Shown piece by piece: positions 8,640 to 16,097 of a stretch of DNA of 64,000 bases. The notes beneath the pieces are model-generated. The model saw only the letters and a list, made by a program, of their open reading frames with translations. It was not told where the DNA came from and made no database searches. The translations under genes were made by a program, and so were the position numbers. How positions within the stretch are numbered: the first letter of the stretch is position 1; each line of letters begins with the position of its first letter. The stretch comes from Streptococcus alactolyticus (GTDB lineage: Bacteria; Bacillota; Bacilli; Lactobacillales; Streptococcaceae): contig NZ_JAAXMT010000011.1 in the NCBI RefSeq assembly GCF_012277075.1, positions 62,001-126,000 on the forward strand, given 5' to 3'.

Positions 8640-8671
8640 ACAGCGTTATATCAATGTTTAGGAGGTTTTTT

Positions 8672-8869
8672 ATGAAACTGTTATTTGAAAAAGTGAACGA
8701 TTATGACTATAACAACACGGGTCAATTTAAGTGTTATTACATGCTAACAACACCTAATAGAGATAAGTTTTGGAATGGTAAAAAGTTTTCTGAGTGGGAA
8801 TTGGATATCCTTGCGAGCGAGGGCAAGACTATCAAAATTGTTAACACTATTGATTTACATTTAGATTAG
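8672..8869 (+). CDS. Hypothetical small island protein (65 aa)
   Basis: Starts at the ATG at 8672 behind TTAGGAGG. Hydrophilic, aromatic-rich N-terminal half (NDYDYNNTGQFKCYYMLTTP) with no signal peptide or membrane segment. I recognise no family. It opens a run of five short, tightly spaced early genes that ends at the primase. Confidence 0.65.
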   Translation: MKLLFEKVNDYDYNNTGQFKCYYMLTTPNRDKFWNGKKFSEWELDILASEGKTIKIVNTIDLHLD

Positions 8870-8882
8870 AGGAGGCAGAATA

Positions 8883-9083
8883 ATGATTTACCAAGAAATC
8901 AATTTACCAGTATGGGCGGAGTTGCTTATCATGGCTATTTTATCAATTGTTATTATTCTACTGATAAGGTACGAACCGCCAAGAAATGAGGAAGAAAAGC
9001 AGACACAGAACGTTAAGACAGACAACCATGTAAAAGAACGATATGGGGCTTATATTCAATCACAGGGACGATATTACAATTAA
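8883..9083 (+). CDS. Small single-pass membrane protein (66 aa)
   Basis: One hydrophobic helix at about residues 9-29 (PVWAELLIMAILSIVIILLIRY) followed by a charged, Gln-rich tail that would face the cytoplasm by the positive-inside rule. Strong AGAGGAGG ribosome site. No family recognised; small membrane proteins of this kind in satellites and phages are often exclusion or holin-like, but nothing here shows that. Confidence 0.7.
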   Translation: MIYQEINLPVWAELLIMAILSIVIILLIRYEPPRNEEEKQTQNVKTDNHVKERYGAYIQSQGRYYN

Positions 9084-9094
9084 GGAGGCAGACA

Positions 9095-9253
9095 ATGACA
9101 GATAAAGAATTAAATAAAATAGCTGACCTTATCAATGAACGTGTAACGTTTGCCGAATTAGAAGAGTTCAAACACTTGGAACGGCAAGAAGATAGGAAAG
9201 CATGGGCAAAAAATCAGATTGCCAAGTTAGAGAAAGGAGAAATATTGCCATGA
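9095..9253 (+). CDS. Hypothetical small protein (52 aa)
   Basis: Begins MTDKELNKIADLINERVTFA and ends in a charged helix-like stretch (WAKNQIAKLEKGEILP). AAGGAGG lies 6 bases before the ATG and the stop overlaps the next start (ATGA), typical of coupled phage early genes. Highly charged, probably helical; no family recognised. Confidence 0.65.
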   Translation: MTDKELNKIADLINERVTFAELEEFKHLERQEDRKAWAKNQIAKLEKGEILP

Positions 9254-9354
9254 CAGATATCGTTATCAATATTCAAGGCACTAAAATAAAGTTAGCGGTA
9301 GCGCATGACCGTTTGAATTGGGTTATCCGACAAATTCTAAAAATGGGGGTATGA
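9250..9354 (+). CDS. Hypothetical very small protein (34 aa)
   Basis: MTDIVINIQGTKIKLAVAHD, then a short helix. It starts inside the stop of the preceding gene (ATGA) with AAAGGAG upstream, and ends one base before the next ATG. The support is the tight overlap on both sides; the product is unknown. Confidence 0.5.
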   Translation: MTDIVINIQGTKIKLAVAHDRLNWVIRQILKMGV

Positions 9355-9355
9355 T

Positions 9356-9622
9356 ATGGGAACATTTTCAACAGAATTTGAACAAGGCTTATTAGATCGT
9401 GTAGACGAACTTTCCAAAAAGAAGTTAGAACTAGAAAGACGGCTACAAAAACAGACGGGCTTAATGAGTGCTAGAGAACTAAAAAAAGAATTAGACATAA
9501 CGGGAGCAACACTTACAAGTTGGGTTAAAAAGGGACTAAAAGTCTATCAGCCACCCTTTGAGAGTAGTAAAAAACAATATTTCAGAGTGTCAGACGTGAT
9601 TAATTTTTTAACTGTACGCTAG
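9356..9622 (+). CDS. Small HTH DNA-binding protein (88 aa)
   Basis: N-terminal coiled-coil-like stretch (about 8-32, LLDRVDELSKKKLELERRLQKQ) followed by a MerR/excisionase-like winged helix (LMSARELKKELDITGATLTSWVKKGLKVYQPP, then KQYFRVSDVINFL). Such proteins precede the primase in many Gram-positive satellites and phages and act as regulators or directionality factors. It could be the excisionase, since no other candidate is visible, or an early-gene regulator. Confidence 0.7.
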   Translation: MGTFSTEFEQGLLDRVDELSKKKLELERRLQKQTGLMSARELKKELDITGATLTSWVKKGLKVYQPPFESSKKQYFRVSDVINFLTVR

Positions 9623-9637
9623 AAATGGGGGAGAGGA

Positions 9638-10534
9638 ATGAGTATATATGAGGCAAAGGGAGTTACTAACGGACTGCTGTATTTATACGATGGTGAACAA
9701 AACAATAAGTTAAGCGCTGAACCATTTGAGTTTGTTAAAGAGTTCCCAGCTTTGGAAGTTCCCGAGGAAATGGATATAGAGGAGTACAAGAAAACTAAAG
9801 CGCCTTACTGTATTTCTGGTAAGGTCAAGAAAGATAAAAAAGGCACGTACAGACGTAATGATAGCAATCTGATTTACAGGGACTTGATTTTCTTAGATTA
9901 TGACAATATCACCATAACAAGCGAAGAATTTAAGGCTACTGTTGAACGGGCAATAGGTGACTACTCTTATATCATTTATCCGACAATCAAACACACAGAG
10001 GAAAAACCACGTTTTAGATTAGTGGTAAAGCCTAGCAAACCAATGGATAAAGAGACTTATAAGGCAGTGGTTACTGAAATAGCCGACAAGATTGGTTTAG
10101 AATACGATACCGCCTCCCTTACGTGGTCGCAATTGCAAGGCTTACCCGTGACAGTTGGGAAACGTCATGAATATGTTAAGACTGTACACCGTGGGAAAGA
10201 TTATCCCGTACCAAAGTACGAGGGGAGCAAACTTACCACAATCAAGCAGACAACCACAAAGGGTTATAGTATCCGTTCTCCTAACGAGCGAAAAAGCTTA
10301 ACTGTAAAAATTATTGAAACACTATTTAATGGCTTTGGCGAAGAGGGCGGGCGCAACAATGCATGTGCTAGCTTTGTTGGTATGTTATTCAATCGTTACG
10401 TTAACTTTGATATTGCCACAGCTTATCAGTTAACTGTAATGGCGAACAATAATACACCCGAACCGTTACCAGAGGAAGAATTAGATAATACTTTTAAGAG
10501 TATCGCTAAAAAAGAATTAACCAACAGACTTTAA
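9638..10534 (+). CDS. Primase, archaeo-eukaryotic type with PriCT domain
   Basis: 298 residues. The motif IFLDYDN (about residue 90) is the acidic catalytic motif of AEP-type primase-polymerases; ASLTWSQLQGLPVT and the C-terminal RNNACASFVGMLFN...EEELDNTFKSIAKKE segment match the PriCT-like domain. It should make primers for autonomous replication of the excised island and lies 16 bases before the helicase gene, as in satellites where primase and helicase are separate or fused. Confidence 0.75.
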   Translation: MSIYEAKGVTNGLLYLYDGEQNNKLSAEPFEFVKEFPALEVPEEMDIEEYKKTKAPYCISGKVKKDKKGTYRRNDSNLIYRDLIFLDYDNITITSEEFKATVERAIGDYSYIIYPTIKHTEEKPRFRLVVKPSKPMDKETYKAVVTEIADKIGLEYDTASLTWSQLQGLPVTVGKRHEYVKTVHRGKDYPVPKYEGSKLTTIKQTTTKGYSIRSPNERKSLTVKIIETLFNGFGEEGGRNNACASFVGMLFNRYVNFDIATAYQLTVMANNNTPEPLPEEELDNTFKSIAKKELTNRL

Positions 10535-10550
10535 GGAGGAATTATTATAA

Positions 10551-12194
10551 GTGTTAGACATTGCAAAATTGGAAGAAGAAATTAAAGAAGAGCAATCACC
10601 TTTTGATAGTGAGGGCTACTTACTAACGTTTAAAAATATCCGAGGTCAGTTTAGGAACATTATAGAAAAACAAAAAGAAAACGCCTATAAAGAGGCTTAC
10701 AATGCTTACATGAAAAGCCCCAAGGCTTTAAGTAAACTATCTAAGATAAAAGATGATGACCTTAACGCAGACCTCGAGCGCCAATTAGTAGAGGGTAAAG
10801 CAGTGGAGCACGCAGAAAAGGTTAAAAGCAAAGCAAGCCCCAAAACGCCCTTACAATGTTCAATTTTTTTAAGAAAATATATCCGTTTTGTACGAATTAG
10901 ACCCGAGGGAAAAGGACAAAAAGCGCCGTTATATTTCTATGACCCCGACAGCGGTATTTATTCAGAGGATAACGAGTTATTGCAAGATTTAATGGTAACT
11001 ATTTATCCGAATATTACAGAAAGACAAGCTATTGATACGCTTTATAAAATCTCTCACAGTGTCCCTTTGAGAGATAAGCAAAGTAACTCTGTTGTTATCG
11101 GTAGTGAACTTTACAACAATCAAACGGGCGAATTTCAACCGTTTAACCCTAACGTTATCGCAACCCGAAAAGTTAAAACAGAATACAATCCCAACGCAGT
11201 AGAACCAACTATCAATGGTTGGAAACCCACAGAATGGCTTAAAGGACTTTTTAACCATGATAAAGAAAGTTATGAGTTAGCCATTCAAATCATCCGTGCT
11301 ACAGTTACAGGCAAGACCTTAGACAATATTTTTTGGTTGCATGGAGTAGGTGGAACAGGTAAAGGAACATTTCAAACTTTGCTAGAGAATTTAGTGGGTG
11401 CTGAAAACATAGCTAGTTATAAAATTGATGAAAAGAATGGGCGCTTTGATACTTCTATTCTTATTGGTAAGTCTGTAGTTATTGGTGATGACGTTCAAAA
11501 AGACGTGATTATAAAAGATACTTCTATTGTGTTCAGTCTTGCAACAGGTGACCCGATTAGGATAGAGGATAAAGGAAAAAGACCATATACCACACGCTTA
11601 AAAATGACTGTTGTTCAGTCATCTAATGGTTTTCCGAGAATGAACGCAGATAAAAACGCCATTGATAGACGTTTTAGAGTGTTGTCATTTAGCGAACTAA
11701 AAGGGAAACCAGATAAGAGAATTAAGAATGACTATATTAATCGCCCCGAAGTGTTAGAATACCTTGTTAAGCTTGCCATTGAAACACCGTTTAAAGACAT
11801 TGAACCTCAAAGGTCAATTGATTTTCTTAACGAAGAATACAAAGAAATGAACCCCGTAGCGGACTTTGTAGACAGATTTTTCAATGATGACGTTATTCAA
11901 TGCAAGTATGTACCTAACGGATATGTTTTTGAATGCTTTAAAGCTTATTGCAAGCAACACCAAAACAGTAAATACTTTCTAAACGAAGTCTCTTTACATA
12001 AACAGTTAAAGCCATTGTTACCTAAGTCCTTTAGACCTAAAAAAGTAACTATCCCAAAAGAGAAGAGGTTTTACAAAGATTTTAACCCTAACTTAGTTTT
12101 CAACCCTTGGCATTTTGGGGAGTATTACAACGGTAGAGAGCATGAAAAGAGCCAAAATAAAGCCAAACCAGAGCGGGGATATGAAAGAGTTTAA
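10551..12194 (+). CDS. P4-type replicative helicase / Rep
   Basis: 547 residues with a GTG start at 10551 (ribosome site AAGGAGG 8 bases upstream). Superfamily 3 helicase core: Walker A GVGGTGKGTF near residue 264, Walker B VVIGDDVQKD near 311, sensor region KMTVVQSSNGFPRM and arginine finger AIDRRFRVL. The N-terminal third resembles the D5-N region of phage/plasmid primase-helicases and the C-terminus is a probable winged helix that would bind the iterons. The iteron origin starts 6 bases after the stop codon, the arrangement known from SaPI Rep and ori. Confidence 0.85.
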   Translation: MLDIAKLEEEIKEEQSPFDSEGYLLTFKNIRGQFRNIIEKQKENAYKEAYNAYMKSPKALSKLSKIKDDDLNADLERQLVEGKAVEHAEKVKSKASPKTPLQCSIFLRKYIRFVRIRPEGKGQKAPLYFYDPDSGIYSEDNELLQDLMVTIYPNITERQAIDTLYKISHSVPLRDKQSNSVVIGSELYNNQTGEFQPFNPNVIATRKVKTEYNPNAVEPTINGWKPTEWLKGLFNHDKESYELAIQIIRATVTGKTLDNIFWLHGVGGTGKGTFQTLLENLVGAENIASYKIDEKNGRFDTSILIGKSVVIGDDVQKDVIIKDTSIVFSLATGDPIRIEDKGKRPYTTRLKMTVVQSSNGFPRMNADKNAIDRRFRVLSFSELKGKPDKRIKNDYINRPEVLEYLVKLAIETPFKDIEPQRSIDFLNEEYKEMNPVADFVDRFFNDDVIQCKYVPNGYVFECFKAYCKQHQNSKYFLNEVSLHKQLKPLLPKSFRPKKVTIPKEKRFYKDFNPNLVFNPWHFGEYYNGREHEKSQNKAKPERGYERV

Positions 12195-12200
12195 TTTTTG

Positions 12201-12445
12201 GTACGGGTTTAGTACGGGTTTAGTACAGTATACAAAAATATAAAACCTTTAATATCAATACTTTTGTACACTTAGTACACTTAGTACAGTAATAATATTG
12301 ATACATAAAAAAATAAAAAAATAAAAAAAGTATGCGGGAAAAACTTTTTGAAAAAAAGTGTCATATCCGTACTAACTGTGCAAACCCCTTGATATATCAA
12401 CGTTTATTTTATAGTACGGGTGTTTTTCAAGTGTACTAAGTGTAC
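12201..12445. other. Iteron replication origin 1
   Basis: Left arm: 11-bp tandem GTACGGGTTTA at 12201 and 12212 plus a variant at 12223; then 9-bp GTACACTTA at 12266 and 12275 plus a variant at 12284. A very AT-rich stretch (12290-12345) follows. Right arm: a perfect 17-bp inverted copy of GTACACTTAGTACACTT at 12429-12445. Two iteron sets flanking an AT-rich unwinding region just behind rep is the published SaPI origin layout. No gene lies in 12195-12489. Confidence 0.75.
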
Positions 12446-12489
12446 CAAAAATACTAAGAAACAGATAAAACAGAAAGGACAAAAAACAG

Positions 12490-12714
12490 ATGAAAATCAA
12501 ACTATTCAACCGTGAGTTAGTTTTTGATAGCTACTACAGTAATGGTATGACTAAATACAGACAAGAAACTAATGAGGAGATAGAAAACAGAGTAAACGAG
12601 TTTATAGCCGATAAGAAAGTAGTTGATATTAAATATCAAGAGGCTACTTATGGCACCTATGAGGATATGAGTGTACAGCTATCAATCATGGTTATTTATG
12701 AGGAGGTAAACTAA
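12490..12714 (+). CDS. Cse60-like small protein (74 aa)
   Basis: MKIKLFNRELVFDSYYSN..., a charged alpha/beta protein whose centre (EEIENRVNEFIADKKVVDIKYQ) and C-terminal strand (MSVQLSIMVIYEE) resemble the Cse60-type proteins common in Firmicutes phages. Function unknown. AAAGGAC ribosome site; one base separates it from the next gene. Confidence 0.6.
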   Translation: MKIKLFNRELVFDSYYSNGMTKYRQETNEEIENRVNEFIADKKVVDIKYQEATYGTYEDMSVQLSIMVIYEEVN

Positions 12715-12715
12715 T

Positions 12716-13159
12716 ATGAATGAAAAAGAATATATTAGCTATTGTGAGAAAGAACTGACACGCTATGAGGCTAGGCGCTATCAGTTTATGGGTATGGAGT
12801 GGGAAGATTTAAATAAGGCAGACCATACAAAACTGTTAGAGATTGGTAATAGGGTAATGAATGAGGATAACACAGTTAACTTATACATGTTACACAGAAA
12901 CATAAATACACGTTTCAAGGTGTGGAACATGGTAGCAAGAACAGCATTACACTATGATAAGAAGTTCCCAACAGATGACAGACTACAGTTGTTCACTGAC
13001 TGTTTAGAGAAACATTTTAACAACATGATTGATAGAGCAATGCAACAAGCAGACATGAACAGAGTTAGTCAGTTGGTTAGCGACTTTAAACCAGTGCTAC
13101 CAAGTGTTGCCTTTTCATTCTTTTGTTTGGATACAGTAAGATACAGTAGGATACAGTAA
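12716..13159 (+). CDS. Hypothetical island protein (147 aa)
   Basis: Begins MNEKEYISYCEKELTRYEAR; hydrophilic and mostly helical, with the repeated motif W(E)EDLNKADHTKLLEIGN. I recognise no family. The last 9 residues (DTVRYSRIQ) are encoded by the tandem GATACAGTA repeats that begin origin 2, so the natural 3' end may have been replaced. A shortened paralogue lies at 13557-13709. Confidence 0.65.
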   Translation: MNEKEYISYCEKELTRYEARRYQFMGMEWEDLNKADHTKLLEIGNRVMNEDNTVNLYMLHRNINTRFKVWNMVARTALHYDKKFPTDDRLQLFTDCLEKHFNNMIDRAMQQADMNRVSQLVSDFKPVLPSVAFSFFCLDTVRYSRIQ

Positions 13160-13537
13160 ACAGTCAGCAGAGAGCGACAAAGTAAGCATGTATCGGTAAT
13201 CACACCAAACAGCGAGCGAACTCCGAGAAACAGCCATAGGGAGGCTTATAACGGGTGTATAATCGTTCAAAAATACCCCTTATTTTTTTATCGAGGTATC
13301 GTATTGTTCGGATATATTAACAATAACATAAGAAAATAGACTTTCATTTGCATACACTTCATACACTACTGTTTCAAAGTGTATGACAAAATAGCCCAGT
13401 CATATCAAGGGTTTCATACACTTCATACAGTCTATTTTAGAGTATATAAAACAAAAAAATAAAAATAGTAATATTAACGGATAAGGCTATATTAAAATAA
13501 AGAAATCAAAAACAAGTGTATGAAGTGTATGACAAAA
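13130..13537. other. Second iteron origin-like region
   Basis: Three tandem GATACAGTA(A/G) units with 10-bp period at 13130-13160; CATACACTTCATACACT at 13351-13367, a second copy at 13415-13430 and a perfect 17-bp inverted copy at 13515-13531; AAGTGTATGACAAAA repeated directly at 13377 and 13523; an AT-rich stretch at about 13440-13500. Same plan as origin 1, but the 9-bp iteron is TACACTTCA instead of TACACTTAG. No gene lies in 13160-13556. Confidence 0.65.
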
Positions 13538-13556
13538 CACAAGAAAGGAAAGAGAA

Positions 13557-13709
13557 ATGACAGAAAAAGAATATAAAGAATTTTTAGAGTATAGCCAAAA
13601 AGAGGAGTTGAGATTGAACGCACGTTATTATTGTCTTATGGCTATGAGTTGGGAAGAACTAAACAAGGCAGACCATGAAACGTTGTTAGAATTAGGTGGA
13701 ATAGTTTAA
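13557..13709 (+). CDS. Truncated paralogue of the 147-aa island protein (50 aa)
   Basis: MTEKEYKEFLEYSQKEELRL...MSWEELNKADHETLLELG is clearly related to the first 48 residues of the protein at 12716, with the WE(D/E)LNKADH motif shared, and then stops. Good GAAAGGAAAGAG ribosome site. Each member of the pair follows its own iteron region, so a whole origin-gene module seems to have been duplicated or recombined, and this copy has lost its 3' two thirds near the edge of the restriction-modification cassette. Confidence 0.6.
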   Translation: MTEKEYKEFLEYSQKEELRLNARYYCLMAMSWEELNKADHETLLELGGIV

Positions 13710-13836
13710 CAAGGGGAGTAAGGCAACTTACTTCCTTTTTGTGTGCCTTACAGAGCCAGCAAACACCCCCAAGAATTTATTCCGATAATTGATTTGAAAT
13801 TAAAAAGAATGCTGATAAATCAACATTCTCGTAATA

Positions 13837-13857
13837 TATCATTTTAGAAAAATGATA
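13837..13857 (-). terminator. Hairpin behind the methyltransferase gene
   Basis: TATCATTTT / AAAATGATA with a 3-base loop, 43 bases behind the methyltransferase stop; the T tract is weak on the minus strand, so this is a tentative terminator. Confidence 0.4.
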
Positions 13858-13870
13858 ACTTTTGTCTGTT

Positions 13871-13887
13871 TAGCTACCAAAAAGATA
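13871..13887. repeat. Direct repeat left of the RM cassette
   Basis: TAGCTACCAAAAAGATA, matched by TAGCTACCAAAAGATA at 16645-16660 (one base shorter). The two copies bracket the restriction-modification genes and the integrase remnant. Confidence 0.55.
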
Positions 13888-13899
13888 CCAAACCAAATA

Positions 13900-14895
13900 C
13901 TAATCCAGTGTTTCGGGAGATAATCTCTTATGTTTTATCAATATTCTAAAGTAAGGATTCTTTCCGTTTACTGATAAGTCTCTACCATCATCACCTTTTC
14001 GAAAACCTACAATTTCAAATTGTTCAGGATTATATTTGTGTAAAAATGTAATTGGTACGCCCATGACTCCAGAGTAATCAGAGGGGATATCAACTGTCCT
14101 ATTTACATTAATTCCATTGTAATTATCATAATGCTGATATAAATGCTTGTCTTTCTGGTATGTTTTAGTTAATGGGATATCTTCATGTCGTTTGGAATTA
14201 TCTAAATTCGTGAGCCACAAACAATTATTAGGTGAGACTATTTTCTCTCCATTCTCATTTACTTTAGTTTCTGTACCGTAAAGTTCATAATGTTCTGGTA
14301 CTATAAAACCAGAGATACCCCTTCCCATATTTATTCCCATCCAAATTCTATTTTCACCTATTAGTTTGAATGTTTCTTTATATGTAATAGCATTAATATT
14401 CCCAATAATCAAAAATTGTTTATTGTATTCTACAAGTTGTGAGAGGAACTCACGAAAAAGTGAAAAGGGTGGATTAGTTACCACAATATCTGATTCAGTT
14501 AATAATTCTATACTTTCTTCACTACGAAAATCACCGTCACCATCAAAGTACTTTACCGTATCACTCGTTGGAAAAATAACTTCATCTTTCTTTCCAGAAT
14601 ACTCGTAATAATAGCCTCTTTTTATTTCATTATCTAAATTGAACAAATTAAATTCTTGTTCAACATAACAAGAAGCAATAAGTTTTTTTAAACCTAACTT
14701 TTTAAAGTTAATAGCAAAATACTTATAGAAATTACTTGTTATTGGGTCATCACAATTGCAATACACAACCTTATTTTTAAAATGAACTTTATAATGTATT
14801 AGTTCTTTTTCAATATCTTCTAATTGAGTATAAAATTCATCATTCTTTCCTTTTTTAGCTTTTCTTAAAAAATCATTCTTTCTCATCTTCCACAT
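13900..14895 (-). CDS. EcoRI-family adenine-N6 DNA methyltransferase
   Basis: 331 residues, close to M.EcoRI (326). Matches M.EcoRI along its length as I recall it: DEFYTQ near 20, the VVYCNCDDP segment near 43-51, GLKKLIASCYVE near 68-79, catalytic NPPF at 141-144 (VVTNPPFSLF), SGFIVPEHYELYGTE, SPNNCLWLTNLD, GVMGVPITFLHK and NPYFRILIKHKRL. It should methylate the inner adenines of GAATTC. The start overlaps the nuclease stop by 23 bases; ATG 14895 has GGAAAG upstream, better than the alternative at 14886. Last gene of the regulator-nuclease-methylase operon. Confidence 0.95.
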   Translation of the reverse strand: MWKMRKNDFLRKAKKGKNDEFYTQLEDIEKELIHYKVHFKNKVVYCNCDDPITSNFYKYFAINFKKLGLKKLIASCYVEQEFNLFNLDNEIKRGYYYEYSGKKDEVIFPTSDTVKYFDGDGDFRSEESIELLTESDIVVTNPPFSLFREFLSQLVEYNKQFLIIGNINAITYKETFKLIGENRIWMGINMGRGISGFIVPEHYELYGTETKVNENGEKIVSPNNCLWLTNLDNSKRHEDIPLTKTYQKDKHLYQHYDNYNGINVNRTVDIPSDYSGVMGVPITFLHKYNPEQFEIVGFRKGDDGRDLSVNGKNPYFRILIKHKRLSPETLD

Positions 14896-15730
14896 CGTTC
14901 TTTCCAGTAAGTTGTTTGAAAATATCTCTAGCTAAACATTCTATTGAGGTTTCTGCAATATCAATCATAATGTTTAGCATGTCTCCTGCTTCCCATACTT
15001 CCCCATTGCCAGTTGTATACATTGAAGCTGCTTGTAACATTATTAACCTATCATCAATTGATACAAATTTGTTCTCACATAGGTTTTTATTAAAAGGCAT
15101 ACCATAATTAGCAGCTGTTAGCCTATCCAACCGATTTAGAGAACCTGATTTGTATTCTAATTTAACTTTTCTGCCATCTGGTCTAGTTATTTCTATCGTT
15201 TCTGTAATGAAGTTTGAACCCTCTAAAAAGATTACATATGGAAAATAGTTCTCTGACAACATATAATTTGCAATTTCATCAATATTCTTATGTGAACGTT
15301 CAATTGCATTGCCAGCAACCATTAAATCTTGGTTATTATTTTTCCCAACTAAAATACCACTTTTAATATTTTCAATGTCATTTCCTTGGTGCTTTGCTTC
15401 AGTAACTAAAACTATTCTCCAATTCTTGTTATCATCTTCAACTTCGATAATCCCACCGTCTGGTTTAATTCTAGAATTGTTAACAAACAATGTTTGCCCT
15501 AGCTCATCATCTATCTTCTTTAATGAATCATTAATTTCTTTCTTTGAAATACTAGGCCTATGTCTAAACTTTAAATAAGGATACTGTTCAACCAAATATT
15601 GCATTGTGGCTTTAGCTACTGTTCCTACATTTATATCATGTTCTTTTGATACAGAATTAAAGATTCCTAAAACACCTTCAGAAAGTTTATGTTGTTTTGT
15701 CAAACGTTCAATTTGTCCTCTTACCGCCAT
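14873..15730 (-). CDS. EcoRI-family type II restriction endonuclease
   Basis: 285 residues. From remembered R.EcoRI sequence it aligns without gaps over the core and has the same numbering: catalytic Asp91 (KPDGG), Glu111 and Lys113 (TEAKHQG), His114, recognition segment 137-147 with Asn141 and Arg145 (AGNAIERSHKN), Glu192, and the RLTAANYGMP block near 201-211. Predicted target GAATTC, cut as G/AATTC. One notable change is Val138 where EcoRI has Ala138. The C-terminal acidic tail (KNDVEDEKE) is extra. It overlaps the methylase gene and follows the HTH regulator by 31 bases. Confidence 0.96.
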   Translation of the reverse strand: MAVRGQIERLTKQHKLSEGVLGIFNSVSKEHDINVGTVAKATMQYLVEQYPYLKFRHRPSISKKEINDSLKKIDDELGQTLFVNNSRIKPDGGIIEVEDDNKNWRIVLVTEAKHQGNDIENIKSGILVGKNNNQDLMVAGNAIERSHKNIDEIANYMLSENYFPYVIFLEGSNFITETIEITRPDGRKVKLEYKSGSLNRLDRLTAANYGMPFNKNLCENKFVSIDDRLIMLQAASMYTTGNGEVWEAGDMLNIMIDIAETSIECLARDIFKQLTGKNDVEDEKE

Positions 15731-15761
15731 ATTCTTAAAACCTCTTTCTCAAAATAAAACA

Positions 15762-16067
15762 CTATTTTATATTTTTGTTATTCAATTCATTTTTTATTGT
15801 AATCAAAAGTGAACATTTTTGTTCTTCCGTTAGTTTATATTCCCTCAATAAACTAACAATTTCTTCTAATCCATCATCACGTCCTTTTAGCATCTCAAAA
15901 GATGTATCGAAGATTTTAGCCAATTTTTCTACAGTTTCATCTTTTGGATTTCTTCCTCCGTTTTCCCACCTAGCATATTGAGCTTGAGCTACACCTAACT
16001 TATTAGCAACTTCTATTTGAGTAAGTCCTGCATCTAGTCGGGCTTTTTTTATATTGTCTTTTAACAT
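15762..16067 (-). CDS. XRE-family regulator of the RM operon
   Basis: 101 residues from the ATG at 16067 (AAAGGA upstream; the longer frame to 16106 has no ribosome site). N-terminal XRE domain (IKKARLDAGLTQIEVANKLGVAQAQYARWENGGRNPKDETVEKLAKIF) and a short C-terminal helical part. First gene of the operon, like controller (C) proteins of some type II systems, but longer than the usual 80 residues and without the classical C-box. The classical EcoRI system has no such gene. It could equally be a stray phage-type repressor; position and the palindrome just upstream favour control of the operon. Confidence 0.75.
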   Translation of the reverse strand: MLKDNIKKARLDAGLTQIEVANKLGVAQAQYARWENGGRNPKDETVEKLAKIFDTSFEMLKGRDDGLEEIVSLLREYKLTEEQKCSLLITIKNELNNKNIK

Positions 16068-16097
16068 TTTAAAATTCCTTTCGCTTTTATATTGGCT

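Noticed and set aside
13900..16067. Toxin-antitoxin locus instead of restriction-modification
   Set aside because: Catalytic motifs and full-length resemblance to R.EcoRI and M.EcoRI are clear.
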